Source of the DNA: Cyclobacteriaceae bacterium
GTDB lineage: Bacteria > Bacteroidota > Bacteroidia > Cytophagales > Cyclobacteriaceae
Length of the DNA stretch: 64,000 bases
Direction of reading: 5' to 3'
Assembly (NCBI GenBank): GCA_022841475.1
Contig: JALHRJ010000002.1
Span: 1-64,000, forward strand
A program made the position numbers and the translations under genes. Below are positions 16,958-25,230 of the stretch, in pieces. The notes beneath the pieces are model-generated. The model made no database searches, was not told the DNA's origin, and saw only the letters and a list, made by a program, of their open reading frames with translations. How positions within the stretch are numbered: position 1 is the stretch's first letter; the number at the start of each line of letters is the position of its first letter.

Positions 16958-18094
16958 TTGTACAGTGAATTAAATATTCCTACGTTAAAAGCATTGAGAC
17001 TCGAACACGTGGAGCGCGGTGGAGAGCTAACATGGGCGCAAATATGTGAAAAATATAGTTTGCCGATTACGCCCAATGCTTTGAGAAAAAGAGTCGCGCA
17101 GTATGAGCAAAAATTCGATGTGTATGATGAAACATCAGATGATAGCCCGCAATTAACTTCAATCAAGCGTCAAATTGAGGCGCTTACAAAATTAATTGAA
17201 GAATTATCGTCTAGTTCAACCGACAATAATTCTTTGCTATACGACCCTTATCCACCTGAGTTAGATGATACAAATAAGTGGGTTGAAATCCAAAATGAAC
17301 TTGAAGAACAACATGATTACGTTTCTTGTATGATTTGGAGCGACATCCATATACCTGATCATAGTGAATGCGCTTTGCAACTTGCGCTGAAATTACTTAA
17401 AGAAGCACAACCCCATGTTTTGCTAATGAATGGCGACATGTTTGACTTTGATATTTTGTCAACTTTTGCGAAATCCCGTCGTCGTCGCACACAAGATGTT
17501 TTCAAGGAAATTGAAACTATTTGGAATACGCTCATTGATAATGTCAAGAAAATATCACCCGATACGATCATTGTTGCTTATAAAGGCAACCATGATGATC
17601 GCGTTGAGCGTTGGAACAATGCGTTTAACAATCCATATGCCGATACGATTGAAGAATCGTTTGTTGAAATTGTTCGATCAAAAGATCGCGTTTTGTGGTT
17701 AGGACAATACCAAGAAACGAATATCGGCTCGTTGTTTGTACAACACGGAAAGCGAGTTGGTGAAAATGCTGCAAAGGGGGTGCTAAAGGATAATGGTTAT
17801 ACGACCAGTGTGGTTCAAGGTCACAATCATCGTCCTGGTAAAGTTATTCATCGTGTTAATAACCCTAGAAACATAAAGGATTATAGAGTAGTAACGGCTG
17901 TTAGTTCTGGCGCTTTGTGTAATATACCGCCACATTATCAGTTAGATACACGACAAACAGCTTGGTTACATGGTATTGTTTATGCTGTAATTCATATGGA
18001 TAGCGATAACGTTAATATACAAGACATTGTTTTTCATAAAGGCGAAAATAATAGCTTGTGGACAGTTTTTGGTAGTCGCGTACTTAGTGTTTAA
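16958..18094 (+). CDS. Calcineurin-like metallophosphoesterase
   Basis: 378 aa. Residues about 120-370 carry the metallophosphoesterase signature: SDIHIPDH, a later GDMFDFD, GNHDDRVERW and the closing GHNHRPGKV. These bind two metal ions and hydrolyse phosphodiesters. The N-terminal 60 residues resemble a helix-turn-helix (TWAQICEKYSLPITPNAL), and an acidic helix follows. The start TTG 16958 (MYSELNIP) has GAGAAGGA upstream. Substrate unknown; phage members act on DNA ends, cyclic nucleotides or modified nucleotides. It is the last plus-strand gene before the terminator. Confidence 0.82.
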   Translation: MYSELNIPTLKALRLEHVERGGELTWAQICEKYSLPITPNALRKRVAQYEQKFDVYDETSDDSPQLTSIKRQIEALTKLIEELSSSSTDNNSLLYDPYPPELDDTNKWVEIQNELEEQHDYVSCMIWSDIHIPDHSECALQLALKLLKEAQPHVLLMNGDMFDFDILSTFAKSRRRRTQDVFKEIETIWNTLIDNVKKISPDTIIVAYKGNHDDRVERWNNAFNNPYADTIEESFVEIVRSKDRVLWLGQYQETNIGSLFVQHGKRVGENAAKGVLKDNGYTTSVVQGHNHRPGKVIHRVNNPRNIKDYRVVTAVSSGALCNIPPHYQLDTRQTAWLHGIVYAVIHMDSDNVNIQDIVFHKGENNSLWTVFGSRVLSV

Positions 18095-18113
18095 AAACAC
18101 AATCGATAAATTA

Positions 18114-18145
18114 AAACAGCCTCAAAATTGAGGCTGTTTGTTTTA
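18114..18145. terminator. Bidirectional intrinsic terminator
   Basis: AAACAGCCTCAA (18114-18125) pairs with TTGAGGCTGTTT (18128-18139), with T-rich sequence following on the plus strand and A-rich sequence before it. It lies between convergent genes. Confidence 0.85.
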
Positions 18146-18187
18146 GAAAATCAATGTACTAACGATGTATGGATGCTGCCGCACCAG

Positions 18188-18601
18188 TCAACCGAGAGCA
18201 TCCTCGTCTGGTAATCTATTTTCGGTTACAACAGGCGGAGTAACTGGCGGGATTGTCGGTTGCCCTAAAGCATCGCGCCATGCATACAAAGTTTCGATAA
18301 GCGGATGAATGACTTCTGTACCAAGCACAATAATTAGTATGCTTAACACCCAAACCCCAAGCGGCGGAACAGTTGCCAAAAACGGGATAAGTTCAACCAA
18401 CGGGCCAATGCCACCCATCAACGCTAACCCGACTAGCGCACCAACGGTTCTAATCGCATAAATTGTAACGATATAGACTTGTTCTCCACTTGTCTCTAAA
18501 ACCTTATCAAGAAACACAGGCTTGAATTGCTTGATAAGCACAGTCAGCGCACCAGCAATGCTGCTTAGAAACAACAAGAATGAAATCGCGTTTTCGATCA
18601 T
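18188..18601 (-). CDS. Holin-like membrane protein
   Basis: 137 aa with three or four hydrophobic segments: AISFLLFLSSIAGALTVLI (5-23), a segment around TVGALVGLALMGGIG (51-65), VPPLGVWVLSILIIVLG (77-93) and possibly part of 68-76. The polar proline-rich tail (PTIPPVTPPVVTENRLPDED) would be cytoplasmic. Size, topology and closeness to the glycosidase-SH3 lysin gene suit a holin, but no family signature is recognised. GAGAGG lies 9 bases before the ATG. Confidence 0.6.
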   Translation of the reverse strand: MIENAISFLLFLSSIAGALTVLIKQFKPVFLDKVLETSGEQVYIVTIYAIRTVGALVGLALMGGIGPLVELIPFLATVPPLGVWVLSILIIVLGTEVIHPLIETLYAWRDALGQPTIPPVTPPVVTENRLPDEDALG

Positions 18602-18646
18602 AATTTTTACCTCTCATAACATCTTTTGATATGTTTAACAAACTAT

Positions 18647-18655
18647 ATTGTACCA
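18647..18655 (-). promoter_or_regulatory. Extended -10 element before the holin-like gene
   Basis: On the minus strand TGGTACAAT (18655 to 18647) is an extended -10 motif, giving a start near 18640, upstream of ATG 18601. No good -35 is seen. Confidence 0.38.
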
Positions 18656-18660
18656 CAATT

Positions 18661-19278
18661 TTATATCACAAGAAATCTTCGCGTGAATTCGTGATTTTCT
18701 GGTATTACCCAAAATCCACCATAATTTACATTCCTTCGATCTTCTGATTCCAAGTAATAAGTCCAGCTAGGTTTTTCTAGCGAACCATTCTTTTTCCACT
18801 TTAATTCATATGGTTCTAACAAACTGATTGCATCTAGTTTGTGCTTTTGTATATTTTTGTTCATACCTTTTTTGATACAATAAACTAACGTTTTTTGAAA
18901 TTGCATTATTTTTTGATTAACTTCGATCATGACATCGTATGGAATTAACCATGTTCGTTTCGGTAAATACACATCGTTTCGATAATTAGCTGGATGTATA
19001 CCCAAAGTCAAGTAGACATAATATGGAATTGAAAAAGGTGGACGCATAGTGTATTCAGCCCATTGACGTTGATTACTGCGCCAATCTTCCAAATTGAAAC
19101 CGTGCTTTCCGTTTTTGACTTCTATATTAACAGCACGACCATTACGCGCTGCGAATATATCGGCTCGTCCTATATCTTTACCATTAACGCCAGAAAATTT
19201 TGATGTTACATCAGTTCGTGTAATAAATCCGTGATAATGTAACATTTTGATACATAAGTGAGCGTTTAAATCTGCCAA
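18661..19278 (-). CDS. PD-(D/E)XK nuclease
   Basis: 205 aa. The N-terminal half has the restriction-endonuclease-like core: an Asp in GRADIFAAR (about 38-46), then NIEVKNGKHGFN (about 51-62) supplying the E-x-K pair, then a conserved Q-rich helix (SNQRQWAEY). This arrangement is like phage Holliday-junction resolvases and VRR-NUC-type nucleases that also carry a downstream Gln. The C-terminal 90 residues are unassigned. It has its own promoter with an inverted repeat in the spacer. Likely roles are branch resolution before packaging or host DNA breakdown. Confidence 0.72.
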   Translation of the reverse strand: MADLNAHLCIKMLHYHGFITRTDVTSKFSGVNGKDIGRADIFAARNGRAVNIEVKNGKHGFNLEDWRSNQRQWAEYTMRPPFSIPYYVYLTLGIHPANYRNDVYLPKRTWLIPYDVMIEVNQKIMQFQKTLVYCIKKGMNKNIQKHKLDAISLLEPYELKWKKNGSLEKPSWTYYLESEDRRNVNYGGFWVIPENHEFTRRFLVI

Positions 19279-19304
19279 TGGATTAACCTTAATATTTTTT
19301 CAAA

Positions 19305-19333
19305 ATTATATCAATGTAATTGATATAACACAA
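19305..19333 (-). promoter_or_regulatory. Promoter with embedded inverted repeat
   Basis: On the minus strand TTGTGT (19333 to 19328), 17-base spacer, TATAAT (19310 to 19305), reading toward the nuclease gene. The spacer and -10 contain ATATCAAT-TAC-ATTGATAT (19308-19326), a perfect 8-bp inverted repeat that could be an operator. Confidence 0.55.
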
Positions 19334-19336
19334 TGG

Positions 19337-20866
19337 CTATTTTTCGATTTTTAGATCAATTTCATAACTAAACTTAGCAATAGCAACGCTAATTTCTTCT
19401 AAAACTTTTGCGAATGCACGTTGCTTCTCGTCAGTAACCTTGTACTTAAAACTGATTTTTATAGTATCGTAGTCCTCGATTGGTGCGGGTGGTTCGGGTT
19501 TAACATAATCAATGAAACTAAAAACATCGCTTCTAACCCAACCCAAATTACTGAAATCACCCGATTCGAAATCGAGTTCTTCTCTTGTGTTAATTCGCAC
19601 TGGATACCATTTAAATCCATTTACGACTTTTGCGCCTTCAATCAAAATTAAACCAACGGTGTTTTTTCTGATATTACCAACAACACTGGCATTAACATTG
19701 GGCGATAAGCGTATATTTGTTTTGGATGATGTCGAATTGAGATAAACGTTATTCCATTTAGGGTTATTTAAACCTAAATCAACAGGGGTGTTATTCACAG
19801 GTGGTTCTCCTATAGGTGGTAATATTTTACTGTTATATTGCACGATTAATTCTAATAAGTGATCGTCTGAACCATAATTGAATCCAAACTTGTCCCAATC
19901 GTCACCAAATGACCACATGAACGGCATAAATCCGATATAATGTGCAGGATAAATCTTGTCGGCCCATTCAAATTGCTTAAAAATAGACTGGCTGGTTGAC
20001 CATTGTGGAAACAATTTTTTCCACATATTTGCGTATGTATAAGCGCCACGCATTTCCACATAAGGGTTTGGGACACCGTATTTATTTTGCAATTGTTCAT
20101 ATATATGATTTTGACCAAATGTCAAGTCGGGCATTCTATCCCAACCGAATTCAGTTAACCATATATTGTGTTGTTTTGCACCAATTTTTGCAGCACGAGT
20201 TGAAAACCATGTGCTTCGTAGTAAATGGTAATAATTTTTAACGTAGTTCTTACTGTAGTCTTCGATTTTATTGGGCCAATTCTCTGGCTTTAATTTTGCC
20301 TCATCTAATAATTCGTTTCGTTCCCAAACCCCTAAACCAAAAGGCAGTAAAAATCCTGTATACTCATGAATACCAAAAGCAGCATTATTCGAGTATTCAC
20401 CTAACGTATGTAAAACTGGGTCAAAATAACCCGACTCCACATCATTTATTTCGTAGCTTCCTACACTCAGATTTCCAACGATGGCCTTGTGTCCTGCATC
20501 CGCCATAATTTTTATTATGTCGCTCATCCACAAAGACATTTTTTTCCATTCGTTGCCTCTTGCATAAGGTTCGTTCATCACATATTTCCATATATGTTGA
20601 TGAGGACGACTTGAAAGATTTGAAGCCATTAATTTTTGCGCTATTTCGTTGGCTGATTTTGTTGCCCAATATGCAGCATCGTCTTCTTGCCAATCGCGAT
20701 AAACGACCTGTGTCTTTCCCTCAGTGATGTTATGGATTTTTAACGCTAAATCCATGTTGTTCATAACTAACATGGTTGTTGGTTCGGCACGTTTTACGAA
20801 ATCGAGTAAACGTTTTTCATCGTTAACTCGCTGTCCATTTACATTAAAACCAATTCTTTGTGTCAT
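19337..20866 (-). CDS. Glycosidase-SH3 protein, probable lysin
   Basis: 509 aa. Residues 1-345 look like a TIM-barrel glycoside hydrolase: a putative acid/base Glu in KYVMNEPYA (about 115) and a putative nucleophile Glu in IWLTEFGWDR (about 246), the spacing typical of clan GH-A. A bacterial SH3 domain follows (about 375-460; TNIRLSPNVNASVVGNIRKN), as in cell-wall-targeting lysins, then an alpha/beta tail. Together this suggests hydrolysis of a wall or capsule polysaccharide. It neighbours a holin-like gene. The start codon overlaps the upstream stop by 4 bp. Whether it is the endolysin or a virion depolymerase cannot be told from sequence alone. Confidence 0.74.
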   Translation of the reverse strand: MTQRIGFNVNGQRVNDEKRLLDFVKRAEPTTMLVMNNMDLALKIHNITEGKTQVVYRDWQEDDAAYWATKSANEIAQKLMASNLSSRPHQHIWKYVMNEPYARGNEWKKMSLWMSDIIKIMADAGHKAIVGNLSVGSYEINDVESGYFDPVLHTLGEYSNNAAFGIHEYTGFLLPFGLGVWERNELLDEAKLKPENWPNKIEDYSKNYVKNYYHLLRSTWFSTRAAKIGAKQHNIWLTEFGWDRMPDLTFGQNHIYEQLQNKYGVPNPYVEMRGAYTYANMWKKLFPQWSTSQSIFKQFEWADKIYPAHYIGFMPFMWSFGDDWDKFGFNYGSDDHLLELIVQYNSKILPPIGEPPVNNTPVDLGLNNPKWNNVYLNSTSSKTNIRLSPNVNASVVGNIRKNTVGLILIEGAKVVNGFKWYPVRINTREELDFESGDFSNLGWVRSDVFSFIDYVKPEPPAPIEDYDTIKISFKYKVTDEKQRAFAKVLEEISVAIAKFSYEIDLKIEK

Positions 20867-21462
20867 TCTGCCCCCTTATTTTGATTTTCAACAAATTGCA
20901 TCAGTTCTTCAGTATCGCGAACCCCAAGATTTTTGATTTCTTCTTTTGTTATCAAGTTATTCTTCTCAAGTCTAACGATGTACTCACGTAATTTTAACTC
21001 TAACTCATCGTTAACCTTTTCAAGTTTGTCAATATAATTTTCTGCTTTTTCATTTTTAACGCGCTCATCAGTATATTTTTGACGATAGTCTTTGATTATA
21101 TCTTCTTGTAATTTGTTTGTAACTTTGAGTTCGGCATTTTCAGCTAACTTGACTTCATACTCACGTTGTAATTTTTCTAATGCGCCCTGTCTTTGATCGG
21201 CTAAATCCTTGATTGTGCCATAATATTCTTTAGCGGTATCTTGCAAAAACGTTTTCATATTTTCATCGGTTGTTTTTGTAGGTTGTGTGGGGTGAGTCTT
21301 TATTTCTTCTGAATCACCGTCGTTTTCTAATTTTTTGTTAATTTTTTTAATGAGTGAAGGTAAAATTAATTTTGCCACAGTAAATAACACCCCTAACATT
21401 AGGCTTAAAAAAGCGCCAAGACTCAATGGTTCAATATTGATTATGTTTGCGTCCATAATCAC
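20863..21462 (-). CDS. Membrane-anchored coiled-coil protein
   Basis: 199 aa. One N-terminal membrane segment (LSLGAFLSLMLGVLFTVAKL, about 13-32) is followed by a polar linker and a long charged coiled coil (about 70-185). ATG overlaps the previous stop (ATGA), so translation is coupled to the gene upstream and in turn to the lysin. In a lysis operon this layout recalls an inner-membrane spanin, but no partner lipoprotein is recognised and the coiled coil is longer than usual. Confidence 0.62.
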   Translation of the reverse strand: MIMDANIINIEPLSLGAFLSLMLGVLFTVAKLILPSLIKKINKKLENDGDSEEIKTHPTQPTKTTDENMKTFLQDTAKEYYGTIKDLADQRQGALEKLQREYEVKLAENAELKVTNKLQEDIIKDYRQKYTDERVKNEKAENYIDKLEKVNDELELKLREYIVRLEKNNLITKEEIKNLGVRDTEELMQFVENQNKGAE

Positions 21463-21926
21463 AACTCTTTTGTTACATCAATTTTAATATTTGCTGCTTG
21501 TATAGTATCAATAGCTATTCTTTTTAACATACTTTGTAGTATAACAATTTGAACAAACACTTCCCGCGCTATATAAGAAGCGTTAATATTTTGGAACGAG
21601 AATAACAGACTGCCAATTATTTCAAGTTGAAACGGAAAGATACATATTAGTAAAGCCCAGAATGATATGCTGCGACCTTTTGCTAAAACATAAACCGAAC
21701 TAAGTAAATACCAAGTTGATAGAATGTAATAATTAAGTCCTGTTGTTTGAATCAATATATTAAGAGTTGAACCATTTCTTAATGGCTCAAATGCTACCAA
21801 AAATGCATATATCAAGAGGGCTGTTCCCAATGCTCGTTCGAATGATAGAAAATTAATAACCCGAATGAACAAGCTGAGTATTGCTACTCCGAAACCTTTT
21901 AATTCGCTATTGTCGTTTGTAACCAT
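21459..21926 (-). CDS. Multi-pass membrane protein, 155 aa
   Basis: Four or so hydrophobic stretches: GVAILSLFIRVINFL, ALGTALLIYAFLVAF, YYILSTWYLLSSVYVLA and ISFWALLICIFPFQLEIIG. The C-terminus (KIDVTKEL) is polar. Not recognised. Four-base overlap with the coiled-coil gene downstream suggests a functional pair at the membrane, perhaps in lysis or exclusion. Confidence 0.62.
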   Translation of the reverse strand: MVTNDNSELKGFGVAILSLFIRVINFLSFERALGTALLIYAFLVAFEPLRNGSTLNILIQTTGLNYYILSTWYLLSSVYVLAKGRSISFWALLICIFPFQLEIIGSLLFSFQNINASYIAREVFVQIVILQSMLKRIAIDTIQAANIKIDVTKEL

Positions 21927-21931
21927 TATTT

Positions 21932-22567
21932 TTACCTTTTTGACCTAAAAAACGGTGTTTTCTTTTTTGTTTCTTTTTTACTTTTCTTTGAATAATAACG
22001 CTGTTTATTACGATAACGCTTATTACTCCATTCTAAACGATTTTCGTTATATTCGTCTTTTTTCTTTTTGTAAGCATCTGATTTTAACCATGCTATATAT
22101 TCTGTTGGATTTGTATAATATCCCGGTTTCCAACCTTTTCGATCTGCGTTATACCATGCGGGATTCATGCGATGAGATAATATTTTGTTAGTTAGCTTGT
22201 GTCCCTGCCGCCTTATTTCTGCTATCCATGCGTCTTCAAGTCGATTTGCATCTGCTATATCATCACATTCCCATTCGTCTAGAATTTTTATTTTAACTTC
22301 TGCACCATTTTTTTTGATTGCGTTGATCTTGTTTAGTTTTGCTTTGTTGCTAACATCGGGTTTCTCTTGAAAAACCAAACCCAATAATTCTAATGCAGAA
22401 AAACTTCGACTGTTTTCGTATTGTTCTGCTTCACTTAGATGTTGTAAAATGCGACTGTTAGGACGTTTAGTTCTGCCAATATAAAAAGGCTTATCATTTT
22501 CATCCAATAAGGCATAGACAAAAAAGTGTCCGTAACTATTTTCGTTTTTCGTTTGCGATGAATTCAT
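21932..22567 (-). CDS. GIY-YIG endonuclease
   Basis: About 211 aa from ATG 22567 (MNSSQTKNENSYGHFF); an upstream ATG at 22618 lies deep inside tmk. The GIY-YIG core is clear: FFVYALLDENDKPFYIGRTK gives the first strands, followed by the catalytic Arg in PNSRILQHLSEA, and a Glu near RLEDAWIAEIRRQG. A basic C-terminal tail with repeated Lys and Arg and modular NUMOD-like stretches (NPTEYIAWLKSDAYKKKK) would bind DNA. Free-standing GIY-YIG enzymes in phages are usually homing endonucleases. The gene overlaps the 3' end of tmk by 32 bp. Confidence 0.78.
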   Translation of the reverse strand: MNSSQTKNENSYGHFFVYALLDENDKPFYIGRTKRPNSRILQHLSEAEQYENSRSFSALELLGLVFQEKPDVSNKAKLNKINAIKKNGAEVKIKILDEWECDDIADANRLEDAWIAEIRRQGHKLTNKILSHRMNPAWYNADRKGWKPGYYTNPTEYIAWLKSDAYKKKKDEYNENRLEWSNKRYRNKQRYYSKKSKKETKKKTPFFRSKR

Positions 22568-23150
22568 CAACGTATGCTGCAATGTCACTACTAACCTTTT
22601 CAATATTTTGTGTAGCATCTATTTTCCTAACATTTGGAAGTGTTTCTAACCAGTCTTCATAACCATCTTGTACTTTCTTATAAAAACTGACTCCACTATT
22701 TTCAATTCTATCATGCTTCCCGCTGAATCTGTTTTCAATTAAGTATTCAAGCGGAGCATGTAAGTAAAAAATAATATTTGGAGTAATGTTCTGTGTAGCA
22801 AACATACACATATTATAAACACGGTACGCACCGATGCCACGTCCATAACCTTGATAGGCAATGGTTGATTCGTTAAATCGATCACAAATGACAATCTTAC
22901 CTTGCATAAGTGATGGTTTTATAACTTTTGATACAAGTTCTGAGCGTGATGCCAAGAATAAAAATAGTTCGGTTTCTGTTTCAAGGTCTTTATCCTTTTG
23001 TAACAAAATTTCCCTGACCGTGTTTCCTATCTCTGTTGTTCCGGGTTCTTTTATAGTTAATACATCATGTCGCTGGTTTAAGTGATTATGTAAAAGCTCG
23101 ACTTGTGTTGTTTTTCCAACCCCGTCAAGTCCTTCAAATGTGATAAACAT
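22536..23150 (-). CDS. tmk: Thymidylate kinase
   Basis: 204 aa; phosphorylates dTMP to dTDP for phage DNA synthesis. P-loop FEGLDGVGKTTQ at 4-15, the EPGTTEIG segment, the DRF motif (ICDRFNESTIAYQGYGRG) and the LID region are all present. Length fits the bacterial family. Its ATG overlaps the stop of the 76-aa gene upstream, so the two are translationally coupled. Confidence 0.9.
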   Translation of the reverse strand: MFITFEGLDGVGKTTQVELLHNHLNQRHDVLTIKEPGTTEIGNTVREILLQKDKDLETETELFLFLASRSELVSKVIKPSLMQGKIVICDRFNESTIAYQGYGRGIGAYRVYNMCMFATQNITPNIIFYLHAPLEYLIENRFSGKHDRIENSGVSFYKKVQDGYEDWLETLPNVRKIDATQNIEKVSSDIAAYVDEFIANEKRK

Positions 23151-23380
23151 TATTCGCTTCCTTCGGTGTCTCTTTTTTCTGCTAATTTAAGTATTGGGAG
23201 AATTTTCATTTCCTGTGTTGTTATACGTCTTGGTTTGTTCAGTCTTTCATTATCTCCTGGTATTACTGATGGAAGCCATCGATTAAGCGACGTTCTAGCT
23301 TTTCTTCTTAACATATCCAACACATTTTCGCGCAATGGTGTGCCGCCAAATGAAACTTTGTCTTCGTGAACATTCTGCAT
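23150..23380 (-). CDS. Hypothetical protein, 76 aa, start supplied by the TnpB element
   Basis: Not recognised. The reading frame ends at the tmk start, as a real operon gene would. Its first codons (ATG CAG AAT GTT CAC) lie inside the right end of the TnpB element, which also occurs at two other places in the window. The element has therefore either replaced the gene's original 5' end or supplied a new start. The rest (KVSFGGTPLRENVLDMLRRK and onward) is basic and helical. It may be a truncated remnant that is still translated. Confidence 0.5.
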   Translation of the reverse strand: MQNVHEDKVSFGGTPLRENVLDMLRRKARTSLNRWLPSVIPGDNERLNKPRRITTQEMKILPILKLAEKRDTEGSE

Positions 23381-23479
23381 AGTCTAAAGACCAGCAGCTT
23401 CTACAGCACGTTTGTGCTTACCTTTGCCTTGCGGCATTGGCAGAGGCGCTGCGTTATGCTGTACGGACGTGTCCCATCC
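23366..23479 (-). ncRNA. Predicted omegaRNA scaffold at the tnpB 3' end (copy A)
   Basis: The last codons of tnpB and the right end fold as GCAG-CGCCU-CUGC, UGCC-GCAA-GGCA, GCAC-AAAC-GUGC and a terminal CUGC...GCAG stem holding GUC-UUUA-GAC. This is where TnpB guide RNAs are known to arise. The guide would be the flank beginning GAAGACAAAGTTTCA. Two further copies exist at 31370-31482 and 62490-62603. Confidence 0.7.
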
Positions 23480-24562
23480 GCTTTGTTTCAAAATGTTAAT
23501 CGCGGCGTTGTGATCACGATCTAAACTTAAACCGCAATCGCATTGAACCCATCGATCTGCTAACGTTAATTCCTCAAACATTGCACCACAATTCGAGCAA
23601 CACTTTGATGTGTAAGCGGGGTTTACAAACACTGTTTGACGCCCAGCTTCTTCCGCTTTGTTCGTCAATAATTGTCTGAAGACGCCCCATCCAGCATCTA
23701 AAATGCTTTTGCTCAATTTGTGATTTTGTACCATGTTTTTAATTCGCAAATCTTCGCAAACTATCAAATCGTAATTCTGTACCAGCTTATAAGTGAGCTT
23801 ATGTGCAAAATCTGTTCGCTGATTTTTGCTATGCTCGTGTTGTCGCTGCAACTGTAACAATGCCTTGCGACGATTCTTGCTGCCTTTCTTCTTTCGTGCT
23901 AAAGCCCGTTGCAAAATTCGCAGCTTCTTCTGACTTTTACGATAAAACTTTGGATGTTCCACTTTATCGCCATCGGATGTCGTCACCAACGCTGCAAGTC
24001 CGACATCAATACCAATAACTTGTCCAGTCTTGGGTAAGGGAGACTTATCCTCTACTTCGCAAGCAAAACAAGCATACCATCGACCCGCCTTGAAAACAAT
24101 ACGGACTGCTTTGATTTTGCCTTCAATCGGTCTATGCCAGCGAACGGTAACGCGCCCTATGCTAAATAGCTTTAAGCGCTTACCATCTAACTTTGCCCCA
24201 ACTCCAAACTGCTTAAAATTAAAGCTGTTAAAGCGATTGTATCCCTTAAAACGGGGATACCCCGGCTTCTGACCTGCTTTAACCCGCCGAAAAAAGGCTT
24301 GAAATGCTTTGTCTAAATCGTCGGCTACCGTCTGTAAAGTTTGCGAAAAAACAGCTTTAGCCTGTGGGAATGTTTGACGATAACGGATTGCCATCTTTTC
24401 TTGTTCAGATTTGCTAACACTTCGTTTCTCGAATTCGTAAGCTAACTTTCGATCTTCCAGACACATGTTATAAAAGTGACGACAAACTGAAAGCGTATTA
24501 AACATACTCTTTTCTTGTGTCGGTGTTGGATAGAGTCGATACTTAAAAACTTTGATTCCCAA
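23384..24562 (-). CDS. tnpB: TnpB RNA-guided nuclease (IS605 type)
   Basis: About 392 aa. RuvC residues are intact: first Asp in IGIDVGLAALVTT, Glu in LIVCEDLRIKNM, last Asp in SLDRDHNAAINIL. The zinc finger has all four cysteines (CCSNCG and CDCG). TnpB proteins cut DNA next to a short motif, guided by an omegaRNA made from their own 3' end. ATG 24595 lies inside an extended -10 motif (TGCTACAAT), so translation more likely starts at TTG 24562 (then GIKVFKYRLYPT), with AAAAGG upstream. The DNA is less A+T rich than its neighbours. Expected to be active. Confidence 0.88.
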   Translation of the reverse strand: MGIKVFKYRLYPTPTQEKSMFNTLSVCRHFYNMCLEDRKLAYEFEKRSVSKSEQEKMAIRYRQTFPQAKAVFSQTLQTVADDLDKAFQAFFRRVKAGQKPGYPRFKGYNRFNSFNFKQFGVGAKLDGKRLKLFSIGRVTVRWHRPIEGKIKAVRIVFKAGRWYACFACEVEDKSPLPKTGQVIGIDVGLAALVTTSDGDKVEHPKFYRKSQKKLRILQRALARKKKGSKNRRKALLQLQRQHEHSKNQRTDFAHKLTYKLVQNYDLIVCEDLRIKNMVQNHKLSKSILDAGWGVFRQLLTNKAEEAGRQTVFVNPAYTSKCCSNCGAMFEELTLADRWVQCDCGLSLDRDHNAAINILKQSGWDTSVQHNAAPLPMPQGKGKHKRAVEAAGL

Positions 24563-24727
24563 AACGATAAAACCTTTTATTCTGTATGCTTGCATTGTAG
24601 CACAAAAAAAGGTGTCCCTTTGTAAATTTCTTACATTTTTTTTATATTTTTCTTGCGTTATTCATATAGTTCAATTGTATCATATAAATGAAATTTGAAC
24701 AGAGTTAGATTTTGAAAGGAAAATATT

Positions 24728-25117
24728 ATGCATTTAACTACTCTTTACCGTGACATTGATCGTGTTTTAGATAAGATGTATCAACCTGCTTACAAATATA
24801 ATGCGCCTTTGTTAGTAAGAACCGATGTTAGAGAAATTGATTCTTCGTATGTATTTGAAATTGATCTTCCGGGTTATGAATTGAATCAAATTTCTGGCGA
24901 AATTGTTGATGGGGTGTTAGTTGTATCAGCAAAACGCGAAGAATCTAATGAAGGTACATATCTTCGCCATGAACGCTATAACGAGTGCTATGTCAACTAT
25001 GCTTTGCCGAAAAATACTGACCATTCAACAATGAGAGCCAATTACAAAAATGGCGTTTTAGTTGTTACGGTCAACAAATCAGCCGATAATTCTCGTAAGT
25101 TATTAATCGAAGGATAA
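24728..25117 (+). CDS. Small heat-shock protein, Hsp20 family
   Basis: 129 aa. The alpha-crystallin domain spans about 30-125: VRTDVREIDSSYVFEIDLPG, then GEIVDGVLVVSAKR, and the closing NGVLVVTVNK that matches the family A-x-x-x-N-G-V-L motif. It would hold unfolding proteins without ATP, possibly helping virion assembly or infection under stress. GAAAGG lies 7 bases before ATG. It is monocistronic: its upstream region is shared with the TnpB element left end and a terminator follows. Confidence 0.9.
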   Translation: MHLTTLYRDIDRVLDKMYQPAYKYNAPLLVRTDVREIDSSYVFEIDLPGYELNQISGEIVDGVLVVSAKREESNEGTYLRHERYNECYVNYALPKNTDHSTMRANYKNGVLVVTVNKSADNSRKLLIEG

Positions 25118-25131
25118 CAAATTTTCACCTC

Positions 25132-25158
25132 AAAAAGCCTCTAACCAGAGGCTTTTTT
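25132..25158 (+). terminator. Intrinsic terminator after hsp20
   Basis: AAAAAGCCTCT (25132-25142), loop AACC, AGAGGCTTTTTT (25147-25158): a GC stem followed by six T residues, 15 bp after the hsp20 stop. Confidence 0.9.
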
Positions 25159-25159
25159 C

Positions 25160-25187
25160 TTGACTTTTAACGGATACTTGCTATAAT
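25160..25187 (+). promoter_or_regulatory. Strong sigma-70 promoter
   Basis: TTGACT (25160-25165), 16-base spacer, TATAAT (25182-25187), directly after the hsp20 terminator and 43 bp before the next start codon. Confidence 0.7.
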
Positions 25188-25230
25188 GGCTTGTGTATAT
25201 TGATGCGTAAAAATCACAAGGATTCATATA

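Larger units (their letters stand above)
23366..24621 (-). mobile_element. IS200/IS605-type element with tnpB only
   Basis: Contains tnpB but no TnpA transposase. On the minus strand the likely left end is the hairpin AAAGG-GACA-CCTTT (24621 to 24608) preceded by TTTAC, a plausible target-adjacent motif. The right end is defined by where the three copies of the 3' segment stop matching, after TTCAC at 23366. Left-end placement is inference; right-end placement is supported by the two orphan copies. Transposition would need a TnpA from elsewhere. Confidence 0.65.
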
